Shown one piece after another: positions 19,101 to 27,579 of a DNA stretch of 64,000 nucleotides; within the stretch, counting starts at the first letter, position 1, and every line of letters begins with the position of its first letter. The DNA is taken from the NCBI RefSeq assembly GCF_012847295.1, contig NZ_JABBDY010000002.1:620001-684000 (forward strand), given 5' to 3'. The notes beneath the pieces are model-generated. The model made no database searches, was not told the DNA's origin, and worked only from the letters and a program-made list of their open reading frames with translations. Source of the stretch: Microbacterium sp. MF43 (GTDB lineage Bacteria; Actinomycetota; Actinomycetes; Actinomycetales; Microbacteriaceae). Made by a program: the position numbers and the translations under genes.

Positions 19101-19210
19101 GTGCGCCCGGCGATGAGGAAGATGCCGTCTCCGGCGAACGCGTCGAAGTCGACGACCTGCGGCTCTCGGAACGGCCCGAACCCGGCGAGCTCGAGGCGGT
19201 GGAGCCTCAC
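16172..19210 (-). CDS. sbcC: Exonuclease SbcC (SMC-like ATPase)
   Basis: A 1012-residue ATPase partner of SbcD in the DNA-end and hairpin processing nuclease. It begins with LAGFGPFREPQVVDF and Walker A AGRTGAGKS (35-43). Very long Ala/Glu/Arg-rich coiled coils follow and turn at a zinc-hook CAVC near residue 516. The signature LSGGE near 899 and Walker B LFIDEGFGSLD near 936 close the ATPase head. The open frame runs much further upstream, but the GTG at 19210 overlaps the sbcD stop by 4 nt (GTGA) and starts the conserved strand, so it is the translationally coupled start. Confidence 0.95.
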   Translation of the reverse strand: MRLHRLELAGFGPFREPQVVDFDAFAGDGIFLIAGRTGAGKSSVLDGVTFALYGGVPRYDGSDRRLRSDHCAPDDPTRVSVEFSAAGRRWRVTRSPEYERPKQRGTGMTTEPHRAQLDELVDGEWIGRAARPVDVARELDEVLGLSQQQFLQVILLAQNRFAEFLLAKNDERQRLLRRLFGTRTYEGYQAALEQRRKDAEHALATAGDGVELLLGEVDRLLASDELGGTEPRARDLPARLDEARLGMQRAAYRAETLVRDRVDADAAHRSAEKVHAQTKALREKQEQRARSRTALAALEAAGPRISVERGELEQAVAAEALRGPIETAADARRAAERARSDVEARRAQWRAALGPGDEWADASASDLVAIVDQLTGELAVWETAESAERELERDEHELAATRAKVAEFEELLVALDTVLSTFPARAAELDEAIAAAQHIAGELASATQRRDALRTRLEAATEAERLEPATRAAEADYLQASARLDEARAAVTTLLRRRLAGHAGELAAALVDGEACAVCGATEHPAPAPATDDHVGDEQIAAAESARDELAAREADAARVARAAREALTAAAAKAGGDTAGHLAAVLADLESAVASATEAGHRRDALAGERENLAAAEEDARRERDALATDLAAQRETLAGLAAQTAAARKVVDAARGDFASVAVRIARGSDVRRLAVALSDALSAAEAAEAAAARAERDRDARVEASDLAGVAEALAALRTNEERTQLEARIREHEVSLRAERDRLRDLELDLAGEPEELVDLDATAAALADARERWSAAVDRAAQASQTSQRLADLVERAQRAHDGIAELAADHAVIFRLANTVAGRAPNTHRMTLESFVLAAELEEIVEAANLRLSDMSSGRYRLQHSDALAARGAASGLGLEIMDAHTGMPRPAQSLSGGETFLASLALALGLAEVVTARAGGVRLDTLFIDEGFGSLDDETLELAMRTLDELRQGGRAVGVISHVAAMKEQLPAQLLVEANAQGPSTIRQAAFAIASPPIAAAEGQE

Positions 19211-20361
19211 GCCGAGACCTCCGCGAGCGTGTGTTCGCCGATGACGTCGCGGATCACCTCGGCTTCGCGCGCCGAGGCCCCCTCCCCCTCGCGCACGTGC
19301 GCGAGGAAGGCATCGACGAGCTCGGCATCCGACCGCGCGCGGCGCACGCGCGTCGAATAGGTGAGCCCGTCGTCGCCGCGCGCGCCCTCCGGCGTGTGAA
19401 CGACCGTCGCGCAGAACGGGTAGCGCGCGTGGAGCCGCCGCATCGGGTCGGACTGCGGGGTCGCGTCGGTGTACTGCGCGCACACCCAGGCGCCCTCGGC
19501 GCCGGCGAACTCCGCCGAGGAGAGCAGGTCGTCCAGCGATCCGCGGATCGTCACGAGGCGCCGCGGGATCGGCAGGTCGAGCCACTCGACCGATGCCAGC
19601 CCGTCGGCGTCGAGATCGACCAGCCAGGATCCGCGGGGCTTGTCGGCCTCGCCGAAGCTGTAGTGCAGCGGAGCCCCCGCGTACCGCACGCGCTCGGACA
19701 GCTGCTGCCGCCCGTGGATGTGACCGAGGGCGACGTAGTCGGGCCCGTCGAAGGCCGCGATCGGCACCACGTCGAGGCTGCCCTGGCGGATCTCGCGCTC
19801 GACGCCCGGCGTGGCGTCCACACCCGCGGCGAAGCAGTGCGCGATCGCCACCGAGCGCCCCCCTCGCTCCGCGGCATCGGCGCGCACGAGCGCCATCGCG
19901 TGCTCGATCGTCGCGCGCTGGGAGCGGAGATCGGCCTCGGGCCACAGGTGGCGGACCAGGGCAGGCTCGAGGAACGGGATGCCGTAGAGGTGGACCGGTC
20001 CGTGCTCATCGGTCACCGTGACCGGCGCGCCGACCGACAGCGGGTCGGTCACTACGTGGATGCCGTCGCGCAGAAGCGCCGCCTGGAAGCCGAGGCGCGC
20101 CGCCGAGTCGTGGTTGCCGCTCGTGACGATCACGGTCGCCCCGGTGTCGGAGAGCCCGCGCAGCGCATCGGTGAGCACGCCGTAGCAGGCGGCGGCAGGA
20201 GCGGCCGAGTCGAAGACGTCGCCGGCGACGATCACGACGTCGACGGCGTTCTCGCGCACCTGGCCGATCAGCGCGTCGAGCACGCCGCGCAGCGCATCGA
20301 GCGTGGCGTGGCCGTGGAACGACCGCCCGATGTGCCAGTCCGAGGTATGCAGGATGCGCAT
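19207..20361 (-). CDS. sbcD: Exonuclease SbcD (Mre11-type)
   Basis: A 384-residue calcineurin-like phosphoesterase, the nuclease subunit of SbcCD. Metal-binding motifs are all visible: HTSDWHIG (D and H near residues 7-10), AGDVFD, TSGNHDS, and ALGHIHGRQ. The C-terminal part carries the capping and SbcC-binding region. ATG at 20361 with TACGGT 6 nt upstream (leaderless type). It forms a two-gene operon with sbcC and is divergent from a Nudix gene. An inverted repeat sits 28-51 bp upstream of the start. Confidence 0.95.
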   Translation of the reverse strand: MRILHTSDWHIGRSFHGHATLDALRGVLDALIGQVRENAVDVVIVAGDVFDSAAPAAACYGVLTDALRGLSDTGATVIVTSGNHDSAARLGFQAALLRDGIHVVTDPLSVGAPVTVTDEHGPVHLYGIPFLEPALVRHLWPEADLRSQRATIEHAMALVRADAAERGGRSVAIAHCFAAGVDATPGVEREIRQGSLDVVPIAAFDGPDYVALGHIHGRQQLSERVRYAGAPLHYSFGEADKPRGSWLVDLDADGLASVEWLDLPIPRRLVTIRGSLDDLLSSAEFAGAEGAWVCAQYTDATPQSDPMRRLHARYPFCATVVHTPEGARGDDGLTYSTRVRRARSDAELVDAFLAHVREGEGASAREAEVIRDVIGEHTLAEVSA

Positions 20362-20388
20362 GCAGCCACCGTACGTTCGCGCGCCGAC

Positions 20389-20412
20389 ATCGCGGCCGAG
20401 GCAGGCCGCGAT
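20389..20412. promoter_or_regulatory. Inverted repeat between sbcD and the Nudix gene
   Basis: Perfect 9-bp arms ATCGCGGCC and GGCCGCGAT with a 6-bp spacer lie in the divergent intergenic region. This could be an operator or a hairpin in the Nudix-side upstream DNA. No known binding motif is recognised. Confidence 0.35.
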
Positions 20413-20466
20413 CGGTCGACGGGGAGCCTCGCCGGCATGACGGTCGGCGCGGCGTATCCTGCGGGC

Positions 20467-20940
20467 ATGCCCCTACCCGAGGTGTGCGTGGTGTACCTGC
20501 TGCGCTCCGGCGCCGACGGCCTGGAGGTGCTCCTCGGCGACAAGCGCACGGGTCTCGGCCAGGGCAAGGTGGTCGGGATCGGGGGAAAGCTCGACACCGG
20601 CGAGACGCCGGCGCAGGCGGCGGTGCGCGAGGTGTTCGAGGAGATCGGCGTCGCGGTCGAGGCATCCGACCTCGTCCGCGCCGGCGTCGTGGACTACCAC
20701 TTCCCGACCCGCCCCGCGTGGTCGCAGCGCTCCACGGTGTTCGTCGTGCGCCGATGGCGCGGCGAGCCGGTGCAGACCGACGAGATCACGCCGCGCTGGT
20801 ACGCGCTCGCCGACGTGCCGTACGCGCGCATGTGGGACGACGCCGTGCGGTGGCTCCCCGGTGTGCTCCGCGGCGGCAGCGTGGACGCGCGGTACACGTT
20901 CGGGCCCGACCTCGCGACGGTCGTTCTCGAGACCAGCTGA
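20467..20940 (+). CDS. Nudix hydrolase, MutT / 8-oxo-dGTP type
   Basis: A 157-residue Nudix-fold pyrophosphohydrolase. The full Nudix box runs from G39 to G61: GGKLDTGE, then RE at 54-55 and EE at 58-59, matching GX5EX7REUXEEXG. The N-terminal GDKRTGLGQGKVVGIGGK context resembles MTH1/MutT-like enzymes that clean oxidised nucleotides; substrate is inferred. The ATG at 20467 has TATCCT 6 nt upstream, so it is preferred over an in-frame ATG 30 bp earlier. Divergent placement next to the repair pair sbcDC is suggestive but not proof of a repair role. Confidence 0.85.
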   Translation: MPLPEVCVVYLLRSGADGLEVLLGDKRTGLGQGKVVGIGGKLDTGETPAQAAVREVFEEIGVAVEASDLVRAGVVDYHFPTRPAWSQRSTVFVVRRWRGEPVQTDEITPRWYALADVPYARMWDDAVRWLPGVLRGGSVDARYTFGPDLATVVLETS

Positions 20941-21001
20941 GCGGATGCCTCGTTCCGCCGCGCCTCGTTCCGCGGGGGCCGCAGCGGACGTATCGTGGAA
21001 T

Positions 21002-21559
21002 ATGGCGCCCTCACCGGATCCCGCACCTCACTCGACCGTCGTGGCCCTCGTCGGAGCCGACAGCGAAGAGCTCCTGAGCGGCCTCTCCCGGTTTCCCGCG
21101 ATCGCCGCCCTGACGCTGCGCGCGACGGATCCCGCCGACGCCGCTCGCGCGGTCGCCGCGTCATCCCGCCCCTACGTCGTCCACGATGCCGATCCCCTCG
21201 AGCACGTGGCAGCCGCATGGGTCGAGCTGTACGAGGAGCGAGCCACTCTCGGCACGCTCGAGCTCGAGGTCGACCTCCTGCTCGGCCTGTTCGACGCGGG
21301 CGATGCCGTCATGCCCGACTACTATCTCGTCGCCGGCCCGGAGTCGATCGAGGGCACGTGGCGGCACTGGTGGCTCGGCGCCCTCGCGCACCGGGCGCCG
21401 TCGCGCGTGCTGCCGGTCGAGGCATCCGACTCCGCCCTCCGCGCCCGCCTGCGCTCCCTGCCGGCGTCGCGCCCGTGGCCCGAGCCGGAGTGGCTGCGCC
21501 GCGTGCAGTTCGACATCCCCGATCGCGTCGGCCTGCGCGACGAGCCCGGCGCGGCCTGA
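21002..21559 (+). CDS. Hypothetical protein
   Basis: A 185-residue soluble protein that I do not recognise. It has an alternating hydrophobic N-terminus (STVVALVGADSEELLSGLSRF), a YVVHDADPLEHVAAAWVELYEE stretch and a PDYYLVAGPESIEGTWRHWWLGAL segment rich in Trp/His. Codon use and high GC at third positions match neighbours, so it is a real gene. TATCGT lies 5 nt before the ATG. It ends 26 bp before the hydrolase gene on the same strand, so the two may be cotranscribed. Confidence 0.7.
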   Translation: MAPSPDPAPHSTVVALVGADSEELLSGLSRFPAIAALTLRATDPADAARAVAASSRPYVVHDADPLEHVAAAWVELYEERATLGTLELEVDLLLGLFDAGDAVMPDYYLVAGPESIEGTWRHWWLGALAHRAPSRVLPVEASDSALRARLRSLPASRPWPEPEWLRRVQFDIPDRVGLRDEPGAA

Positions 21560-21585
21560 GCGGGTTCGTCGCCTACGCTTCGGGT

Positions 21586-22320
21586 GTGGCCCCTGCTCGA
21601 CGCTTCACGTTCGCCGGCGCGACCCTGGTCGCCGACCGACGCGGGTCTGGGACCCCGACGTACGTGCTGATCCACGGGATCGGGATGGGCCGGAGCGTCT
21701 TCGCCGACCTGGTCGCCCACCTGGACGGGTCGGGCGAGGTGGTGGCGATCGATCTGCCCGGGTACGGAGAGGCGCCCGAGCCGGAGCGGGTGCTCACGAT
21801 GGAGCGGACCGCCGACCTGGTCGCGAGGTTCCTGACGGAGAGCGTGCGCGAGCCCGCGGTGGTGATCGGTCATTCGATGGGCGCGCAGGTCGCCCTCGAG
21901 CTGGGGGCGAGGCATCCGGGCACCGTGGCGAAGCTCGTGCTGGTCGGACCGACCGTGGATCCTGCCGCCCGCACGGCGCCCCGCCAGTTCGCGCGCCTGC
22001 TGCGCGACATCGCCGTGGAGAGCCCTCGGGTGATCGCGCGCGGCGCCCGCGAGTACGTGCGGGCGGGTCCTCGCCTCGGCGCGAAGTTCCAGGCGATGCT
22101 GGCCCACCGGCCGGAGGACGTGCTCCCGCGCGTGGCGGCTCCGACGCTGGTGCTGCGCGGCGAGGACGACCTCGTGGCGACGAGGCAGTGGTGCCTGCGC
22201 ATCGTCGCGGCCATGCCCGACGCGCGGTACAGCGAGGTGCCCGACCACGGGCACGAGACGATGATCCGGGATGCCGCGCCCGCCGCCGCTCTGATCCGAG
22301 AGTTCGCGGGCGACCGCTAA
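21586..22320 (+). CDS. Alpha/beta-hydrolase
   Basis: A 244-residue serine hydrolase. It has the oxyanion loop HGIGMGRS, nucleophile elbow GHSMGAQ, an acid LRGEDDLVATRQW and the catalytic His in PDHGHETM. A small lid region lies between about residues 120 and 180. Substrate unknown. The start is a GTG with TACGCT 6 nt upstream (leaderless signature), although the frame is open further upstream through the preceding gene. The short cap and fold resemble the esterase and haloperoxidase-like groups. Confidence 0.85.
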   Translation: MAPARRFTFAGATLVADRRGSGTPTYVLIHGIGMGRSVFADLVAHLDGSGEVVAIDLPGYGEAPEPERVLTMERTADLVARFLTESVREPAVVIGHSMGAQVALELGARHPGTVAKLVLVGPTVDPAARTAPRQFARLLRDIAVESPRVIARGAREYVRAGPRLGAKFQAMLAHRPEDVLPRVAAPTLVLRGEDDLVATRQWCLRIVAAMPDARYSEVPDHGHETMIRDAAPAAALIREFAGDR

Positions 22321-22364
22321 CACTGCCTGCTCGCGCAGGATTCCTGCCACCTGCCGCGGAAGCG

Positions 22365-22384
22365 GCAATGTCGGAGGCCCGGCG
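22365..22384 (+). promoter_or_regulatory. Upstream box shared with the 63.0-kb gene
   Basis: A 20-bp sequence (GCAATGTCGG, 2 bp, GCCCGGCG) ends 34 bp before the ATG of a 77-residue gene. Eighteen of 20 bases recur at 63007-63026 upstream of another small gene. A short hairpin (TGCCGC-GGAA-GCGGCA, 22352-22367) overlaps its left edge. It may be a promoter or regulator site for small stress-type genes. Confidence 0.4.
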
Positions 22385-22418
22385 TACGTTCTGACTATCG
22401 GAACCAACGGAGGAAGCA

Positions 22419-22652
22419 ATGCTCTCGCTCGTCACCGCCGCCGAACACCAGTACCGCCACGACACCTGGTCGCGCGATCGCGACCAGGCGATCCTCGTCG
22501 CGATCCGCGCTCGCCATGCCGCACTCGAAGACGCGCGTGCCGCGCAGGTCGCCGCCCGCCCGCAGCCGCAGCCGGCCACGTGGGCACGACCGATCGGAGC
22601 GCGCCTCAGCACGCCCGAGGTCTGCACCACCACCGCCTGCGCGGTCGCCTGA
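22419..22652 (+). CDS. Small hypothetical protein
   Basis: A 77-residue protein with an Arg/Gln/Ala-rich helical N-terminal part (AEHQYRHDTWSRDRDQAILVAIRARHAAL) and a Pro/Gln linker. No family recognised. It has one of the best ribosome sites in the window, GGAGGAAGC just before the ATG, and a strong hairpin terminator begins 6 bp after the stop, so it is a self-contained transcription unit. Its upstream box is shared with the small gene at 63.1 kb. Confidence 0.7.
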   Translation: MLSLVTAAEHQYRHDTWSRDRDQAILVAIRARHAALEDARAAQVAARPQPQPATWARPIGARLSTPEVCTTTACAVA

Positions 22653-22657
22653 CGCGA

Positions 22658-22689
22658 CGATGCCGCCGACCCGTGAGTCGGCGGCATCG
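22658..22689. terminator. Strong hairpin terminator between convergent genes
   Basis: Perfect 13-bp arms CGATGCCGCCGAC (22658-22670) and GTCGGCGGCATCG (22677-22689) with a 6-nt loop lie between the small plus-strand gene and the convergent minus-strand gene that ends at 22714. Probably bidirectional. Confidence 0.8.
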
Positions 22690-22713
22690 CCTCGGCGGCA
22701 TCGCGTCGGTGCG

Positions 22714-23148
22714 TCAGGGCTGCTGCGGCGACGACGAATCGCCGGTCGCGATCTGCTGAGCGAGCTCGCGCACTTCGTGTTCGGGCAGATCGATGCCCGA
22801 CTGCTCGAAGCGCTGCGACAGCACCTCGGCGATCCGGTCGACGGATTCGGTGCCGACATCCTGTCGAGTCTGCGCGACGATGCCCGAAACCTTGTCGATC
22901 GCCGACGCGTCATTCTGCGACATCGCAGGAAGCCGCTGCTCCTGCTCTGATCCGAGGCCGCCGGGAGTGCGCTGGGCCTGTCCTGCCGTCACGGTGTCGC
23001 GACCCCCGTCCTGCCCATGGTGGTCGCCCGCATCGAAGACGTTCGTGACGCCGATGCCGACGGCCTGGTGGCTGGGCTCGGGCGCGCCGGGCGCCGGGAC
23101 GTCCTCGCGCTGCGGATCGTCGGGTCGCTGGTTCTCGTTCGTGGCCAT
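22714..23148 (-). CDS. Hypothetical hydrophilic protein
   Basis: A 144-residue, highly hydrophilic protein. The first 75 residues are Asp/Gln/Pro/Gly-rich and probably disordered (HHGQDGGRDTVTAGQAQ). The last 70 form a helical segment (SAIDKVSGIVAQTRQDVG, then IAEVLSQRFEQSGIDLPEHEVRELAQQI) reminiscent of a small helical bundle. No family assigned. The ATG overlaps the stop of the upstream gene by one base (TGATG) and has GAGGAG upstream, so the two are translationally coupled. Confidence 0.7.
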   Translation of the reverse strand: MATNENQRPDDPQREDVPAPGAPEPSHQAVGIGVTNVFDAGDHHGQDGGRDTVTAGQAQRTPGGLGSEQEQRLPAMSQNDASAIDKVSGIVAQTRQDVGTESVDRIAEVLSQRFEQSGIDLPEHEVRELAQQIATGDSSSPQQP

Positions 23149-23375
23149 CACGGCTCCTCTTCGCCTCGGTCGGTGTCGGCTGCGAGATCCGGATCGGCGC
23201 TCTGGCGCGCGATCTCACCCTCGATGGGGTCGTCGGGCCGCAGCGGGGCGCCGGTGAGCAACTGGTCGGCGTCGACCGCCTCCTGGTTGCGAGCGGCGGT
23301 CTCGTCGTCTCCGACGCCATCCCAGCCGCCGGGCGGATCGGCGTCGATGACGCCGTCTGGCAAGTCGCGGTCCAT
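23148..23375 (-). CDS. Small acidic hypothetical protein
   Basis: A 75-residue, strongly acidic protein (about 20 Asp/Glu against 5 Arg) with PDGVIDADPPGGWDGVGDDETAA at its start. It is predicted to be disordered and has no recognised family. It is the first gene of a two-gene unit whose stop overlaps the next start by one base. GAGAGGAGCG just upstream of the ATG gives a good ribosome site. Confidence 0.6.
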   Translation of the reverse strand: MDRDLPDGVIDADPPGGWDGVGDDETAARNQEAVDADQLLTGAPLRPDDPIEGEIARQSADPDLAADTDRGEEEP

Positions 23376-23504
23376 GGATCGCTCCTCTCGTCGGCTTCCA
23401 GCCTGGCCGCGATCCTGGTGGTCCGAGAGGGGCTTGACAGAAGCGGAGCGGCACCGCTCGCCGCGGCATCCGACCCTGCCGGACCAGTCCCCCTTCGGGG
23501 CCGG

Positions 23505-23804
23505 TCAGGCCGAGCGGCGGTCGGCGAGGATCTCGCCGCGGCCCGGGTGGGCCGTGAACCAGTCCGCGACGTACCAGCACACGGGCACCACGCGGCGCCC
23601 GCCGGATCGCTCGAGCTCGGTGACGGCACGGTCGACCAGTTCGCCCGCGTAACCGTGGCCGCGGAAGGAGGGCACCGTATACGCCCGCGTCATCGCCACC
23701 GTGCGGCCGTCGTCGCGGTAGTCGAGCACGCTGACGAGGTCGTCGCCACGATGGAGCGTGTAGCGCGAGGCATCCGCCTCGTGGGTGAAGCGCAACTCAG
23801 TCAC
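23505..23804 (-). CDS. Small GNAT-fold N-acetyltransferase (YjdJ/COG2388 type)
   Basis: A 99-residue minimal acetyltransferase of the Acetyltransf_CG type. The acetyl-CoA-binding core is visible: strand TVAMTRAYTVP, pyrophosphate loop RGHGYAGEL with helix VDRAVTELERSG, then VPVCWYVADWF and a closing HPG. Such stand-alone small GNATs are common, and their substrate is mostly unknown. The GTG at 23804 has TACTCT 5 nt upstream. The frame remains open further upstream, without coding character. Confidence 0.8.
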   Translation of the reverse strand: MTELRFTHEADASRYTLHRGDDLVSVLDYRDDGRTVAMTRAYTVPSFRGHGYAGELVDRAVTELERSGGRRVVPVCWYVADWFTAHPGRGEILADRRSA

Positions 23805-23890
23805 CTCGACAGAGTACGACCGCGCGCGGATGCCGGGACGCGCGCCGTCGGGATGTCGCGGCTTCTGCACAGCGACATCCCGGCGCGCGT

Positions 23891-25345
23891 TCAGGCCGGG
23901 AGGACTCCCGTGCGGGCCAGCCGCGAGTACCAGAGACCGCTGTCCTTCACGGTGCGCTCGAGCGTGTCGAAGTCGACGCGCACGATGCCGAACCGCTTGG
24001 CATACCCGTAGCCCCACTCGAAGTTGTCCAGGAGCGACCACACGAAGTAGCCGCGCAGGTCGACGCCCTGCTCGATCGCCCGGTGAGCGGCCGTGAAGTG
24101 GCGACGCAGGTAGTCGAGCCGCTCGAGGTCGGGCACCGACCCGTCTGGGGCGACCTCGTCGGCGAACGCGGCGCCGTTCTCGGTCACCATGAGCGGCTGA
24201 TCGGGGAACTCGGCGTGGAGCCCGAGGAGTAGCTCCTCCAGCCCTTCGGGGGCGATGTTCCAGCCCATCTCGGTGTAGGGCCCCGGCTGCTCGACGAACT
24301 CCACGACCTGGTCGCTGCCGGGCCACGCGGTTCCGCCGGGCGCACCCTTGTGACCGTCGTTCATCTGCTTCGGCGAGACGCCGTCCCACAGGCGGACCGT
24401 GGCCGTCGAGTAGTAGTTGACGCCCAGGACGTCGATCGGCTGGTTGATCACCGCGAGATCACCGTCGTGCACGAACGACCAGTCGGTGACGGCCGCCGTG
24501 TCGGCGATGACGTCCGCCGGGTACTCACCGGCGAGCAGGGGATGCGTGAACACACGGTTCGCGAGGCCGTCGATGCGTCGCATCGCTTCGGCCGCGCCGT
24601 CGCCGACGCCGCGCAGCACGTGGAAGTTGAGCGTGATCGAGTAGTCGGGGTCGCCGCTCGACGTCGCGCGCAGCGCCTGGACCGCACGGCCGTGAGCCAG
24701 ATTCAGGTGATGCACGGCGGCGAGCGCGGCGGCGGGCTCGTGGCGACCGGGCGCATGTCCGCCCTGGCCGTAGCCCAGGTACGCCGAGCACCACGGCTCG
24801 TTGAGCGTCGTCCAGGTGTGCACGCGGTCGCCCATCGCCGCGCCCATGACCTCGGCGTATCGCTCGAACGCGTCGGCGGTCGCGCGGGCGGGCCAGCCGC
24901 CGGCATCCTCCAGCGCCTGCGGCAGGTCCCAGTGGTACAGGGTGGCGACGGGACGGATGCCTCGCTCGAGCAGTCCGTCGACCAGACGCGAGTAGAAGTC
25001 GATACCCGCCTGGTTGACGGCACCCGTACCGGTGGGCATGATCCGCGGCCACGCGATCGAGAAGCGATACGCCCCGAGTCCGAGCTCCTTCATGAGGTCG
25101 AGATCGGCGTCGACACGGTGGTAGTGGTCGCACGCCACATCGCCGGTGTCGCCGTTCCACACCTTCCCGGGCGTCTTGCTGAATGTGTCCCAGATCGACG
25201 GGCCGCGGCCGTCCTCGTCGAACGCGCCTTCCACCTGGTACGACGCCGTGGCCGAGCCGAATGTGAAGCCGGGCGGGAACACCAGCCCCGCGTCGCGATA
25301 GTCGGGGCTGTCGGTGATGGTCGCGGAATCGGTCACCTGACTCAT
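23891..25345 (-). CDS. Glycoside hydrolase family 1 beta-glucosidase
   Basis: A 484-residue cytosolic GH1 retaining beta-glycosidase. The N-terminal GH1 signature [19 protein letters not shown] is present, the acid/base Glu is in TLNEPW near residue 181, and the nucleophile Glu is in VTENGAA near 386. The late [18 protein letters not shown] is the aglycone-site signature. It is the last gene of the carbohydrate operon; its ATG overlaps the GH31 stop by 4 nt. With an alpha-xylosidase just upstream, it could remove beta-linked glucose after xylose is trimmed from xyloglucan fragments (inference). Confidence 0.94.
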   Translation of the reverse strand: MSQVTDSATITDSPDYRDAGLVFPPGFTFGSATASYQVEGAFDEDGRGPSIWDTFSKTPGKVWNGDTGDVACDHYHRVDADLDLMKELGLGAYRFSIAWPRIMPTGTGAVNQAGIDFYSRLVDGLLERGIRPVATLYHWDLPQALEDAGGWPARATADAFERYAEVMGAAMGDRVHTWTTLNEPWCSAYLGYGQGGHAPGRHEPAAALAAVHHLNLAHGRAVQALRATSSGDPDYSITLNFHVLRGVGDGAAEAMRRIDGLANRVFTHPLLAGEYPADVIADTAAVTDWSFVHDGDLAVINQPIDVLGVNYYSTATVRLWDGVSPKQMNDGHKGAPGGTAWPGSDQVVEFVEQPGPYTEMGWNIAPEGLEELLLGLHAEFPDQPLMVTENGAAFADEVAPDGSVPDLERLDYLRRHFTAAHRAIEQGVDLRGYFVWSLLDNFEWGYGYAKRFGIVRVDFDTLERTVKDSGLWYSRLARTGVLPA

Positions 25346-27579
25346 CGTGTCACCTCGGACAGGTCGGCGGACAGGTCTTCGGATCGGCCGTCGGGCGTCG
25401 TCACGGTCACGGTGCGGTGTCCGGACCCGCCGGGGAAGACCCGCAGCCGCACACCGTCCAGGTAGTCGTAGTCAGGCCGATCCGACCGGGCGCCCCACGG
25501 GATGACGGCGCCGGGACGGGCGTAGAGAGGGAGGCTGTCGAAGCCATGGGTCTCGCGACGCCAGCGTCCGCCGGTCACTGTCTCACCGGTGATCAGGCTC
25601 GTCCACTCCCCTTCCGGAAGGTAGAGGTCCACCTCGCCGTCGACGGAGAACACCGGCGCGACGAGGATGTCGGCGCCGAGCATGTATTGGCGGTCGAGGT
25701 GCAGCACCGCCGGGTCGTCCGGGAACTCCAGCAGCATGGGCCGGAGGATCGGCACACCGGTGGCGGCGGCATCCACTCCCGCCTGGAACAGGTAGGGCAT
25801 GAGCTGCATCTTCAACTGGGTGAAGCGCCGGGTGACCTCGACAGCCTCCTCGTCGAAGACCCACGGCACGCGGTACGAGCCCGAGCCGTGGAACCGGGAG
25901 TGCGATCCCAGCAGGCCGAACGCCGTCCAGCGCTTGAAGACCGCGGCGTCGGGCGTCCCCTCGAAGCCGCCGATGTCGTGGCTCCAGTACGCGAATCCGC
26001 TGAAGGCGAGGGAGAGTCCGCCACGCAGGGTCTCGGCCATCGACGCGAACGTCGACGTGGAGTCGCCGCCCCAGTGGACGGGCATCGTCTGACCACCGGC
26101 GGTGGCCGAACGGGCGAAGAGCACCGCCTCGCCCTCGCCGCGCGCTTCGACCAGGACGGCGTGGACGGCCTCGTTGTAGAGCCGGGTGTACAGGTTGTGC
26201 ATGCGCTGCGGGTCGGAGCCGTCCGCCCACTCCACGTCGATCGGGATGCGCTCGCCGAAGTCGGTCTTGAAGCAGTCCACGCCCTGATCGATCAGGCGAC
26301 GCAGATGCGCCTGGTACCAGGCGGTCGCGTCGGGGTTGGTGAAGTCGACCAGTCCCATGCCTGCCTGCCACAGGTCCCACTGCCACACCGAGCCGTCGGC
26401 CCGCCTCACGAGGAAGCCCTGCTCGGCGGCCTCGCGGAAGAGCGGCGAGCGCTGACCGATGTAGGGATTGATCCAGACCGACACGCGGAGATCCTTCTCG
26501 TGCAGCCGGGCCAGCATGCCGTCGGGGTCGGGGAACGTCCGCGGGTCCCATTCGAAGTCGCACCAGTTGAACTCGCGCATCCAGAAGCAGTCGAAGTGGA
26601 ACACCGAGACCGGGAGCTCGCGCGCGGCCATCTCGTCGATGAACGACGTGACGGTCGCCTCGTCGTAGTCGGTGGTGAACGACGTCGACAGCCACAGGCC
26701 GTACGACCACGCCGGCACGATGGGCGGCCGGCCGGTGAGGGCGGTGTAGCGGGTCAGCACGTCCTTCGGCGTCGGGCCGTCGATCACGAAGTATTCGAGC
26801 ACCTCGCCCGGGACCGAGAACTGCACGCGTTCGACGGCCTCTGAGCCGACCTCGAACGACACGTGGCCGGGATCGTTCACGAGCACGCCGTACCCGCGGC
26901 TCGACAGATAGAACGGCACGCTCTTGTAGGCCTGCTCGCTCGACGTGCCGCCGTCGGCGTTCCAGATCTCGACGGTCTGCCCGTTCTTCGCCACCGGTCC
27001 GAAGCGCTCGCCGAGACCGTAGACGACCTCGCCGACGCCGAGGTCGAGCTGCTCGTGCACGAACACGCGCTCCTGCGGGGCCGGCGATTCGCCGCGTGCG
27101 TTGCCGACCACTCCCGTGTCGACCTGCGCATGGGGCGCGAGGCGCACGTACCCCTGTGCCTTGTGCCCGCTGCGGGTGAGGACACGGTCCTCGTGCTCGA
27201 ACGACAGTGACCACGGTGCGCCGTGCGCGACGCGCGCCGTGAGCCTCCCGGTCGTCAGGCTTCCTCCTTCACGGTCGACGGATGCCGCGCCCGCACCGCC
27301 TTCGATGGCCCCGGGCAGGCCGAACCCGCCATGCCACGCTCCGCCCTCGTGGTGGGCGATCCGCACCCGCACGACGCCCTCGAGGGGTGAGGAGATCGTG
27401 ACGGTGAGCACCGGGCGGTTGAGCGTGTCGCCGCGCTTGGCGATGACCGACGTCGGGGCGGTCACGACCAGGCCGGGGCCGTCGGCCGTGGCATCCGTCT
27501 CCCAGACGTCGTATGCCTCCTGGGCGTAGAGCGCGGTGACTCCGGGACGGAGCTGCCAGAACCCGTCGGTGAACTTCAT
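25342..27579 (-). CDS. yicI: Glycoside hydrolase family 31 alpha-xylosidase (YicI-like)
   Basis: A 745-residue cytosolic GH31 enzyme that releases alpha-linked xylose from isoprimeverose-type units (family knowledge). The N-terminal beta-sandwich contains [22 protein letters not shown]. The catalytic barrel has [19 protein letters not shown], which is the YicI-specific pattern, the nucleophile Asp in KTDFGE near residue 437, and the acid/base Asp in HWGGDST near 503. Length is close to the 772 residues of E. coli YicI. Its ATG overlaps the upstream permease stop by one base (TAATG) and its stop overlaps the beta-glucosidase start by 4 nt. Alpha-glucosidase activity is the main alternative. 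Confidence 0.9.
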   Translation of the reverse strand: MKFTDGFWQLRPGVTALYAQEAYDVWETDATADGPGLVVTAPTSVIAKRGDTLNRPVLTVTISSPLEGVVRVRIAHHEGGAWHGGFGLPGAIEGGAGAASVDREGGSLTTGRLTARVAHGAPWSLSFEHEDRVLTRSGHKAQGYVRLAPHAQVDTGVVGNARGESPAPQERVFVHEQLDLGVGEVVYGLGERFGPVAKNGQTVEIWNADGGTSSEQAYKSVPFYLSSRGYGVLVNDPGHVSFEVGSEAVERVQFSVPGEVLEYFVIDGPTPKDVLTRYTALTGRPPIVPAWSYGLWLSTSFTTDYDEATVTSFIDEMAARELPVSVFHFDCFWMREFNWCDFEWDPRTFPDPDGMLARLHEKDLRVSVWINPYIGQRSPLFREAAEQGFLVRRADGSVWQWDLWQAGMGLVDFTNPDATAWYQAHLRRLIDQGVDCFKTDFGERIPIDVEWADGSDPQRMHNLYTRLYNEAVHAVLVEARGEGEAVLFARSATAGGQTMPVHWGGDSTSTFASMAETLRGGLSLAFSGFAYWSHDIGGFEGTPDAAVFKRWTAFGLLGSHSRFHGSGSYRVPWVFDEEAVEVTRRFTQLKMQLMPYLFQAGVDAAATGVPILRPMLLEFPDDPAVLHLDRQYMLGADILVAPVFSVDGEVDLYLPEGEWTSLITGETVTGGRWRRETHGFDSLPLYARPGAVIPWGARSDRPDYDYLDGVRLRVFPGGSGHRTVTVTTPDGRSEDLSADLSEVTR

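Noticed and set aside
23478-23504. Weak hairpin after the small GNAT gene as a terminator
   Set aside because: The stem is interrupted and only a few GC pairs long; not convincing enough to annotate.
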